This document shows, piece by piece, positions 43,195 to 49,709 of a stretch of DNA of 64,000 nucleotides (positions within the stretch are counted from its first letter, which is position 1; every line of letters begins with the position of its first letter). Origin of the DNA: Rhodothermales bacterium (GTDB lineage Bacteria; Bacteroidota; Rhodothermia; Rhodothermales; JANQRZ01); contig JBDUXZ010000011.1 in assembly GCA_039944855.1 (NCBI GenBank), forward strand, positions 1-64,000, written 5' to 3'. The notes below the pieces were generated by a model, which was given only the letters and a program-made list of their open reading frames with translations, searched no databases and had not been told where the DNA came from. The translations under genes were made by a program, and so were the position numbers.

Positions 43195-43743
43195 TCAGTC
43201 GGTGTAGCCGCGGAGGCGGTCGTATTCGGCGATCTGCTCCGGGGTGAGGGCGGCGCGCAAGGCGACGTGGGCGCGAAGATGCACCGCACGGAGTTGCCCC
43301 TGCGCTTCGGCGATGTGTGCGGTGATACGGTCCACCATCTCCGGCGTGGCCGCGCCATCGGCGAAGAGTCGGTCGAGGTGCTCCTCGCGCTCAATGATCG
43401 ACGCGCCGAGCGGGCGGGCCTCGGCGAGCATCTCCATGCGGAGTCGTTCGGCCTCGGCGCGCTGCGCGTCGGTGAGGCCGAGGGCGTCGGCGAGTTCGAG
43501 AACGTGGAGCGGGCCGGGGTAGCTGTGGAACTCGGCCGCTTTGGCGAGCCCCATCCCGCGGCCTTCGCGCAGTCCGGCGACCTCGTCGGGCGTGAGGCCG
43601 GTCGGGACGTGTGCCGAGTCGGCGCGGTCGATGAGCGAATCAGCGCGGCGGTGTTGGGCGTGGTCGTGCTTCTGCGCGAGCGCGGCGGGCGCAGCGAGGA
43701 GCAGGAGGAGGGCGAGGGTCAGGCGCATGAGGCTGGGGTTCAT
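43195..43743 (-). CDS. Periplasmic LTXXQ/CpxP-CnrX-like heavy-metal resistance protein
   Basis: A 182-aa exported protein: signal peptide (about residues 1-23, ending AALAQ), His-rich start of the mature part (KHDHAQHRR), then long helices with ALGLTDAQRAEAERLRMEML and ALRAALTPEQIAEYDRL, the LTxxQ-type repeats of the Spy/CpxP/ZraP/CnrX group. Such proteins sense or buffer periplasmic metals and act as chaperones. Start alternatives are ATG 43743 or 43728. Lies between cusB and cusA, 36 bp from cusA. Confidence 0.82.
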   Translation of the reverse strand: MNPSLMRLTLALLLLLAAPAALAQKHDHAQHRRADSLIDRADSAHVPTGLTPDEVAGLREGRGMGLAKAAEFHSYPGPLHVLELADALGLTDAQRAEAERLRMEMLAEARPLGASIIEREEHLDRLFADGAATPEMVDRITAHIAEAQGQLRAVHLRAHVALRAALTPEQIAEYDRLRGYTD

Positions 43744-43775
43744 GGATTCGTCTGGCTGTGGCAGGCCTTTCTCAT

Positions 43776-43869
43776 TTGTCATTGCGAGGAGCGGAGCGAC
43801 GAAGCAATCTCCTCAGGCCTGCTGGAGTCGGGAGATTGCCGCGCTCCCTTCGGTCGCTCGCAATGACAA
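43776..43869. repeat. MITE-like repeat with TTGTCATTGCGAG termini
   Basis: A 94-bp element with 13-bp perfect terminal inverted repeats (TTGTCATTGCGAG / CTCGCAATGACAA) and an inner pair AGCAATCTCC / GGAGATTGC. It lies inside the Cus operon, between cusB and the LTXXQ gene. A related element occupies 55192-55318. Palindromic repeats with this very sequence are widespread in bacterial genomes, so it is probably non-autonomous or REP-like. Confidence 0.65.
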
Positions 43870-43886
43870 TAGGGTTCCAGGAGGCA

Positions 43887-45299
43887 TCAGTGGTTCATCT
43901 GGCTGTGATCGGTTTCATCCATCGGGTCGGGCGCGGCGTCCGGCATGGCCCCCGTCATCGCGCCGACGGCGGCGGCGAGCCGGGCCTCGGAGTCGATGAG
44001 GAATTGGGCGCTCGTGACGACGGTCTCGCCGCCGTCGAGCCCGGCGAGGATCTGGACCGCGCCCTCGCCTTCCTCACCGAGCGTGACGGGCTGCGGGCGG
44101 AAACGGCCGTCGCCGAGCGCGAGCACGACGACGGCGGCATCGCCCGTGCGGATCACGGCCTCGCTCGGGACGGTCGGGCGCGCCTCGCTCGGCGCGCCGA
44201 AGAGGGTCGCCGTCGCGAACATCCCCGGCTTAATCCGGCGGCCGGGGTTCGGCACCGCGACGCGGGCCGTTCCCGTGCGCGTCGCCGGGTCGAGCGTGTC
44301 GTAGACGTACTCCACGCGGCCCGTCAACTCGGTGCCGGGCTGGCTCTCCAGCCGGACCACGGCGCGCGTGCCGGCGTCGACCCACCCAAGGTCTTGCTCT
44401 GGCACGTCAACTTGCAGCCAGAGCCCGCTGAGGTCGACGATCTCCATCAGCGTCATCCCCGCCGTGGCCTGCATCCCCTCGACGACACGCTTCTCGGTGA
44501 CGGTGCCGCTCGCGGGCGCGTAGATCGTGAGCGTCCGCGTCACCTCGCCCGTCGACTCCAACCGCTCGACCTGCCCAGCGCTAATGTCGAAGAGAGAGAG
44601 GCGGCGGCGGGCCGCTTTGACGAGCCGGTCGCCGTCGCCCCCGCCGAGGAGTTCGCGGTTGCGGAGAGCGAGGAGGTATTCCTCCTGCGTCGAGACGAGC
44701 TGCGGGCTGTAGAGTTCGAGGAGCGGCTGTCCGGCGCGGACGCGGTCGCCCTCGGCGTCGACGTAGAGCCGCTCGACCCACCCGCTGACTTTGAGGCTGA
44801 CAACCTCGCGGGCGCGGTCGCTCGCCTCGAACACGCCCGTCGTGCGGAGATCGCGGCTGAGCGTGCGCACCATTACCGGGGCCGTCCGCACCCCGATGTT
44901 CTGCATCGTCACGGCGTCGATCTCGACGGTCCCTGCGGGCGCGCCGGAGACGGGCACGGGCTGGAGGTCCATCCCGCAGACCGGGCACTGGCCGGGTTCG
45001 TCCTCGACGATCCACGGGTGCATCCCCGATTGGTAGACGATCCCGTCGCCGTCGAGGTCTCGGGTGGCGAGCCCGCCCGCCGACTGCGCGGAAACAGCAG
45101 GCGTCACCTCAGCTATGTCGTCAGCGTCGTCGCCACGGAGAAACGTCCACGCGAGCCCGACGGCAACGAGGAAGAGAACGAGCGCGCCCACGACGAGCAG
45201 GGCCGTGCGCCGCTTCGGGCGCGGCCGTTCGGACTCGGCGTAGGGCGAGCGCTCGGGCGGCGTCGCCGGTGGCGCGGGGTGCGGGGTCGTGGGATTCAT
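43887..45299 (-). CDS. cusB: CusB-type periplasmic adaptor (membrane fusion protein)
   Basis: A 470-aa periplasmic adaptor with one N-terminal membrane anchor (about residues 31-53, LLVVGALVLFLVAVGLAWTF). A heavy-metal-binding domain near residue 90 carries YQSGMHPWIVEDEPGQCP and VCGMDLQPV, typical of copper/silver CusB proteins. The barrel-sandwich hybrid follows (LKVSGWVERLYVDAEGDRV, YAPASGTVTEKRVVEGM), then beta-barrel and membrane-proximal domains. The C terminus is Met/His-rich (DETDHSQMNH), a possible extra metal site. Its ATG overlaps the TolC stop by 4 bp. Confidence 0.92.
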   Translation of the reverse strand: MNPTTPHPAPPATPPERSPYAESERPRPKRRTALLVVGALVLFLVAVGLAWTFLRGDDADDIAEVTPAVSAQSAGGLATRDLDGDGIVYQSGMHPWIVEDEPGQCPVCGMDLQPVPVSGAPAGTVEIDAVTMQNIGVRTAPVMVRTLSRDLRTTGVFEASDRAREVVSLKVSGWVERLYVDAEGDRVRAGQPLLELYSPQLVSTQEEYLLALRNRELLGGGDGDRLVKAARRRLSLFDISAGQVERLESTGEVTRTLTIYAPASGTVTEKRVVEGMQATAGMTLMEIVDLSGLWLQVDVPEQDLGWVDAGTRAVVRLESQPGTELTGRVEYVYDTLDPATRTGTARVAVPNPGRRIKPGMFATATLFGAPSEARPTVPSEAVIRTGDAAVVVLALGDGRFRPQPVTLGEEGEGAVQILAGLDGGETVVTSAQFLIDSEARLAAAVGAMTGAMPDAAPDPMDETDHSQMNH

Positions 45300-46612
45300 C
45301 GGAGCCTAGAGTCGGAGGGCTGGAGGTCGGCGAGGGCGGCCCCGCCGAGGGCGCGTTCGAGCCGGGCCGTGGCGTCGAGATAGCGGCCGAGGGCGTCTTC
45401 GAGCCCGAGTTGGACCTGGAATCGAGTGCGCTCGGCGTCGAGGAAGGCGGCGTAGTCGGCCTCGCCCGTGGTGTAGGCGGCGAGCACGGACTCGACTGTG
45501 GCCTGCGCCTGCGGGACGAGGCGGTCGCGGAAGAGGGCGAGCGTCTCGGCCTCACGATGGACGATGTGGACGAGGTGGGCGATTTCCGTCGAGATCGCCG
45601 TGTCGAGCGCGTCCTGCCGGGCCTCGACCTCGGCCTGTCGGAGCCGGGCCTCTTCGAGCCGGGCGTTGAGCCGCCCGCGCTGGAGCGGGACGCGGGCCGA
45701 GAGCATCACGGCGAGCGCATCGGTGCCATCGGCCGTCGGCGGCGTGGCGCGGTCGGTCACGTCGAAGTACGTCACGCCGACGCCGATCTCGGGGTAGAAC
45801 GCTTTTCGGGCGAGGGCGACTTCGGCTTCAGCACGCTCGGCGTCGGTTTCGAGCGCCTGCACCTCGGGCCGGAGCCGGCGGGCGACCTCGGCGAGCGCGG
45901 CGTCGGCGCTCGGAAGCGGCGGCGGCGTGAGGCCGACGGTGTCGGCGAGCGCGAGGCTGGGGCGGTTCGTCAGGTGGGCGAGGGTGTGGAGCGCGGCATG
46001 GCGCCGGGCGTCGAGGTCGAGGAGGCGGGCGCGGAGCCGCTCTTCTTCGAGCCCGACCTGGAGCACGGCGCCCTGCGGTCCGCGGCCCACTTCGTAGCGG
46101 ACGGCGGCGGCCTCGGTGAACGCGTCGAGCCGGGCGCGGAACGAGCGGACGAGCGCCTCGGTGCGCTGGATCTGGTAGAGTGTGTAGTAGGCGCGTTTGA
46201 CCTGGAGCGCGAGGTCGAGCGCGAGCACGTCCGCCTCATAGCCCGCGACTTCGGCCCCGAGGTCGGCCGCGCGCTCGCGGAGGGCGAGCGTGCCCGGCCA
46301 CGGGATCGTCTGCTCGACGCGCCACTGCGTCCGCTGCGCGCCGAGCGCCGTCACGAGCGGATACGGAAACGCCGTCACCGCGACGGTCGGATCGGGCAGC
46401 ACGCCGACCTGACCGCCGACGGTGGCGAGCGCGGCGGCGTCGAGCCGAGCGGCGCGGAGCGTCGGGTTCGCCGCTTCGACCTCGGCGAGGAGGGCCGAGA
46501 GGTCGAGCGGCGCGGAGTCGGGAGCCTGAGCGCGAGCGCCGCCGGAAACGGCGAGCCCGAGAGGGAGGGCGCAGGCCAGCAGCGCGCGACGCGCTGCACG
46601 AGGGAGAGTCAT
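45296..46612 (-). CDS. TolC-family outer-membrane efflux protein
   Basis: A 438-aa outer-membrane factor. Signal peptide residues 1-28 (SGGARAQ), then two OEP repeats of long helices with beta strands (LSALLAEVEAANPTLRAARL, RLRPEVQALETDAERAEAEV, VMLSARVPLQRGRLNARLEE). It provides the outer-membrane exit duct for the CusAB pump. Gene overlaps cusB by 4 bp (ATGA), so translation is probably coupled. Confidence 0.92.
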   Translation of the reverse strand: MTLPRAARRALLACALPLGLAVSGGARAQAPDSAPLDLSALLAEVEAANPTLRAARLDAAALATVGGQVGVLPDPTVAVTAFPYPLVTALGAQRTQWRVEQTIPWPGTLALRERAADLGAEVAGYEADVLALDLALQVKRAYYTLYQIQRTEALVRSFRARLDAFTEAAAVRYEVGRGPQGAVLQVGLEEERLRARLLDLDARRHAALHTLAHLTNRPSLALADTVGLTPPPLPSADAALAEVARRLRPEVQALETDAERAEAEVALARKAFYPEIGVGVTYFDVTDRATPPTADGTDALAVMLSARVPLQRGRLNARLEEARLRQAEVEARQDALDTAISTEIAHLVHIVHREAETLALFRDRLVPQAQATVESVLAAYTTGEADYAAFLDAERTRFQVQLGLEDALGRYLDATARLERALGGAALADLQPSDSRLR

Positions 46613-46685
46613 GGTGCTGATGGATCCGGGGGAACGACACGGCGGGACGACGCGGCAGGGCCGGTCGCCGGGGGGCCGGGACGGA

Positions 46686-47120
46686 TCAGATCAGCAGGAC
46701 CGAGAGCGCGAGATGGGAGCGGACGGACAGCGGTGGCGGCCCGGTGTCGCGCGGTGCAGGCGCCGGCGTCGGAGCCACGACATCGGCGACGAACGGGGCG
46801 AGCAGGGCGACGAGGGGCGTGAGCGACTGCGCGGGGTCCGCCACCGTCGTGTGGTCCGACGGGACGGCGGCGACGGCGAGGCAGCACGTCTGCATCGTCG
46901 GGCCGCCGGGCGCTTCATCGCTGGATTCCTCGCCCCCATCGGGCATCCCCCCGTGGCAGGGCGGCATCGCCGGCATCTCGCTCGGCGCCTGCGCCGTGGC
47001 GGGCAGCGGGCCCACCCCGCAGAGGTGCAGCAACGTCGGGCCGCCCGCTCCGAGCAGGAGGACGAGCGCTGCGACGAGCACGGCGGCGGCGAGGCGGTAT
47101 GGTCGGGAGCCGTTCAGCAT
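46686..47120 (-). CDS. Exported Cys/His-rich small protein, first gene of the copper operon
   Basis: A 144-aa protein with an N-terminal hydrophobic helix (about 9-28, AAAVLVAALVLLLGAGG) and metal-ligand-like clusters: LLHLCGVG, MPPCHGGMPDGG and TMQTCCLAVAA. A second hydrophobic stretch (about 100-114) and a C-terminal SVRSHLALSVLLI follow. It resembles in form the small DUF2946-like proteins found beside copper genes, but I am not certain of the family. It is directly upstream of TolC (73 bp) and preceded by an operator-like palindrome. Confidence 0.62.
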   Translation of the reverse strand: MLNGSRPYRLAAAVLVAALVLLLGAGGPTLLHLCGVGPLPATAQAPSEMPAMPPCHGGMPDGGEESSDEAPGGPTMQTCCLAVAAVPSDHTTVADPAQSLTPLVALLAPFVADVVAPTPAPAPRDTGPPPLSVRSHLALSVLLI

Positions 47121-47138
47121 AGGGCGGGCGGGATACCC

Positions 47139-47159
47139 TAAGCTAAAGCCTTTGGTTTA
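47139..47159. promoter_or_regulatory. Candidate operator upstream of the copper operon
   Basis: TAAGCTAAAG-C-CTTTGGTTTA is a 21-nt imperfect palindrome (8 of 10 pairs), 19 bp upstream of the first operon gene (start 47120). Placement and symmetry suit a MerR/CsoR/CopY-type regulator, but no regulator gene is adjacent and no known copper-box consensus was matched. Confidence 0.4.
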
Positions 47160-47269
47160 CCCCCGCCCCATAGTTCTCGTTAAGGTTGGAGCCCGTCCAC
47201 CGATCCGCCACATCCGTGCGACGGCGCGGAAGACGGCGGCGAGAGGCCTCGGCCCGACGCTAACACCTG

Positions 47270-47659
47270 TCACACGTTGTCGACGGCCGTGCGCAAGCGG
47301 TCGCGGATCTCGGCCGCGATCTCGCCGAGCGCGTCGTTCTCCACGGCCGACATCGAGGCGACGGGGTCGACGGCGGCGATCTCGGTCTGCCCGTCGCCGA
47401 TGTCGTGGAGGATCACGTTGCACGGGAGCATGGTCCCGATGAGCGGCTCGGCCTGGAGCGCGCGATGCGCGGCGGGCGGGTTGCAGGCCCCGAGGATTTT
47501 GTAGGGGCGCATGTCGACGTCGAGCTTCTTCTTGAGCGTGGCCTGAATGTCGATCTCGGTGAGGATGCCGAAGCCTTCTTCTTGGAGCGTGCCGCGGACG
47601 CGGGCCTCGGCTTCAGCCATCGGGAGATCGACGGTGCGTGCGTAGTGATAGGTGTTCAT
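47270..47659 (-). CDS. DUF302 domain protein
   Basis: A 129-aa protein nearly all DUF302: YARTVDLPMAEAEARVRGTL, GFGILTEIDIQATLKKKLD, and the conserved YKILGACNPPAAHRAL. The Cys of GACNPP and LPCNVIL are possible ligands. DUF302 proteins often sit with metal and thiosulfate/sulfur redox genes; function is not established. ATG 47659 gives the normal family length; the upstream frame is non-coding. It lies upstream of the Cus operon, in the same direction, separated by about 150 bp containing the candidate operator. Confidence 0.85.
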   Translation of the reverse strand: MNTYHYARTVDLPMAEAEARVRGTLQEEGFGILTEIDIQATLKKKLDVDMRPYKILGACNPPAAHRALQAEPLIGTMLPCNVILHDIGDGQTEIAAVDPVASMSAVENDALGEIAAEIRDRLRTAVDNV

Positions 47660-47949
47660 GGCCGTGGAATAGTTGATGGAGTGATCGGAGCGTTGCAGAA
47701 TAGAACCGTAATACGAGCGAACGGCGCCGAGGTGCTCCGCGGTCGCCTTAATTCGCCGTGAGGTGCCGCAGGGAACCGCCACCGGGAATCCCCCTCGCCC
47801 CGGCGCGGTCGATGGACGCGCCATTCGATGGGCGCGACGAGGTGCGACGAGATCGGGGCGACGTTCGAGGTTCGGCTGCCCTGCCTCGCGTGTGCCGAGC
47901 CGAAAGCCTCACCCGACGCCGCGTAACCCGCAAGATCGTCGAATCAGAT
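47660..47949. other. Intergenic region, nothing recognised
   Basis: About 290 bp between the DUF302 start and the MITE-like element. Possible frames are short and unconvincing. It should contain the DUF302 promoter. Confidence 0.4.
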
Positions 47950-47957
47950 CCGCCCTT

Positions 47958-48096
47958 GCTCTGTTGAGAAGCTCTCGTTCTGGTCGTCCGGAGCTTGTCG
48001 AAGGACCTCTCCTGAGCACCGCGCAGCTCCTCAGAGATCCCTCGGCTGCGCTCGGGATGACACGAAGGGTCGCTGTGCTGAGCTTCTCAACAGAGC
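47958..48096. mobile_element. MITE-like element with 17-bp inverted termini
   Basis: GCTCTGTTGAGAAGCTC (47958-47974) and its exact reverse complement (48080-48096) bound a 139-bp non-coding element. The octamer CCGCCCTT lies immediately before the left end (47950-47957) and again 3 bp after the right end (48100-48107), as expected for a target-site duplication with a slightly longer terminus. The interior contains GGAGCTTGTCGAAGGACCTC and CCTCGGCTGCGCTCGGGATGACA, sequence common in dispersed bacterial repeats. No transposase is present. Confidence 0.6.
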
Positions 48097-48200
48097 AGTC
48101 CGCCCTTAGTAACATTTAAGGGGAGTCCCCGGCTCTTTCTCCGCGCTGTCGGGTAAAAGGGCCGCACGTCATCTCTCCCTTCTCTCCTCTCTACACTTCC

Positions 48201-48605
48201 ATGGTTACCCACGAGATCCTCTCCGCCCACCCCGCTCCCGCCGACCCCCTCGACGCGCTCGCCGCCTGCATCGAGGCCTGCTTCGAATGCGAGCAGTGCT
48301 GCACTGCCTGCGCCGACGCCTGCCTCGCCGGCGAGAAGGCCATGCGCCGCTGCATCCGCACCGACCTCGACTGCGCCGACATCTGCGCCGCCACCGGCCG
48401 CGTCCTCTCCCGCCAGACGGCTCCGTCGTGGGCGCTCATCCATGCCCAGGTCGAGGCATGCCGCACGGCCTGCCGCGTCTGCGCCGAGGAGTGCGAGCAG
48501 CACGCCGACGAGCACGAGCACTGCCGGATCTGCGCCGAATGCTGCCGCCGCTGCGAGCAGTCCTGCACGCGGCTCCTCGACGCGCTTCCGAAGGCCAGCG
48601 CCTGA
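48201..48605 (+). CDS. Four-helix-bundle copper-storage protein (Csp-like, 20 Cys)
   Basis: A 134-aa cysteine-rich protein with 20 Cys, arranged as CxxxC and CxxC pairs along helices (ACIEACFECEQCCTACADAC, RICAECCRRCEQSC). This is the pattern of the DUF326/Csp family, whose members bind many Cu(I) ions inside a four-helix bundle. No signal peptide, so it is probably the cytosolic form (Csp3-like). Divergent from the DUF302/Cus side and separated from it by the MITE-like element. A hairpin follows the stop codon. Confidence 0.9.
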   Translation: MVTHEILSAHPAPADPLDALAACIEACFECEQCCTACADACLAGEKAMRRCIRTDLDCADICAATGRVLSRQTAPSWALIHAQVEACRTACRVCAEECEQHADEHEHCRICAECCRRCEQSCTRLLDALPKASA

Positions 48606-48624
48606 CCCCGTCGCCTGCCAGCGA

Positions 48625-48658
48625 GCCGGGTGAGCGCGCCGCGTCGTGCTCACCCGGC
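48625..48658 (+). terminator. Hairpin between csp-like and DUF305 genes
   Basis: GCCGGGTGAGC and GCTCACCCGGC form a perfect 11-bp stem with a 12-nt loop, 19 bp after the stop codon. A short mixed pyrimidine stretch follows later; no T-run. Confidence 0.55.
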
Positions 48659-48713
48659 CGTCATAGACCCCTATCGAGCCCGCGCCCTTCCTCCTCACCC
48701 ACCCCGTGCCCCG

Positions 48714-49568
48714 ATGTCGTACACACGCTTCTTCGCCATGATCGCCACGTCGACCGTGGTGATGTTCATCCTCATGTATTCGACGGTCTACGTGCTCGAT
48801 CACGTCTGGTGGAGCCAGACGAAGTTCTGGATGGCGCTCTACATGGGTGCCGCGATGGCCGTCATCATGCTCGGCTTCATGCTCTCGATGTACGACGACA
48901 AGCGGAAGAACGTCGCCATCTTCGTCGGGAGCGCCGTCGTCTTCGCCCTCGCCCTCTTCTTCGCCCGCAGTCAGGAGACGGTCGGCGACGTGGCGTGGAT
49001 GAAGGCGATGATCCCGCACCACTCCATCGCGATCCTCACCAGCGAGCGGGCCGAGATCTCTGATCCCCGCGCCCGCCGCCTCGCCGACGACATCATCCTC
49101 GCGCAGCGGGCCGAGATCGCCGAGATGGAGGCGCTCATCGCCGACCTCGAGGGCGCCGACTACGAGGGCGGCGAGCCCCTTCCGCCTTCGGTCCCTCCCG
49201 TGGAGGGCGGGTCCGAAGATGTGGCCGGCGCGCCGAGCCTCACCGTGGCCGAGCCCGCGCTCCGCGGCAACGTCGTGATCCTCGACGAGGTGAAGGTCGC
49301 GTCCGACGCGTGGGTCGTGATCCACCCCGACGCCGGGGGCCGGCCCGACGTCGGGACGATGCTCGGCCGCTCGTTCGTCATGCACGGGACGACGGCCCGC
49401 GTGCCCGTAGCCCTCGACGTGGCGGTGGAGCCGGGCGCCACGCTCTTCGCCACGCTCCACGACGACACCGGCGAGATCGGCGCGTTCGAGTTCGTCGGCG
49501 CCGGCTCGGTCGACGCGCCGCTCGTGGCGAACGGGATCCCCGTGTCCCAATCGTTCGTCGTCAATTAG
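48714..49568 (+). CDS. DUF305 membrane protein with C-terminal beta domain (DUF7282-like)
   Basis: A 284-aa protein. Three N-terminal transmembrane helices (about 6-27, 38-58, 64-84) are followed by a DUF305 helical domain (about 90-145) with MKAMIPHHSIAILTSERAEI, whose His/Met-rich sequence is typical of copper-associated DUF305. After an acidic linker (PPSVPPVEGG) the last 105 residues form a beta domain, VVILDEVKVASDAWVVIHPD then VVPVDVAVEPG-like PVALDVAVEPGATLFATL, as seen in DUF7282 proteins. The fusion suggests a metal-linked membrane role. ATG 48714 follows a C/T-rich leader. Confidence 0.82.
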   Translation: MSYTRFFAMIATSTVVMFILMYSTVYVLDHVWWSQTKFWMALYMGAAMAVIMLGFMLSMYDDKRKNVAIFVGSAVVFALALFFARSQETVGDVAWMKAMIPHHSIAILTSERAEISDPRARRLADDIILAQRAEIAEMEALIADLEGADYEGGEPLPPSVPPVEGGSEDVAGAPSLTVAEPALRGNVVILDEVKVASDAWVVIHPDAGGRPDVGTMLGRSFVMHGTTARVPVALDVAVEPGATLFATLHDDTGEIGAFEFVGAGSVDAPLVANGIPVSQSFVVN

Positions 49569-49628
49569 CCCTGCAGCCCACCGCCACGGAGCGTGCGGCG
49601 GCTCGCAACCCCTGCGATAGGTTCGGGT

Positions 49629-49636
49629 TATCTTTG
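49629..49636 (+). promoter_or_regulatory. TATCTTTG, perfect TAnnTTTG motif upstream of the GH81 gene
   Basis: A full match to the Bacteroidota -7 consensus, 74 bp before ATG 49710. I see no clear -33 TTG at the usual spacing. Confidence 0.45.
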
Positions 49637-49709
49637 GCCTCACGGCAGGTGACTCCACGGAAAATCGGGGTTCGCCCCTGCTCTCTCCGTGTCTGCTTCC
49701 TGCTGTTCT

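Noticed and set aside
47748-47967. Small genes on either strand next to the MITE-like element
   Set aside because: Frames are short, Arg/Pro-rich and without leader or motif; they are compatible with random GC-rich sequence.
49569-49709. RNA gene in the spacer before GH81
   Set aside because: Only a small CCGCC...GGCGG hairpin and a promoter-like motif are present; no known RNA fold could be made out.
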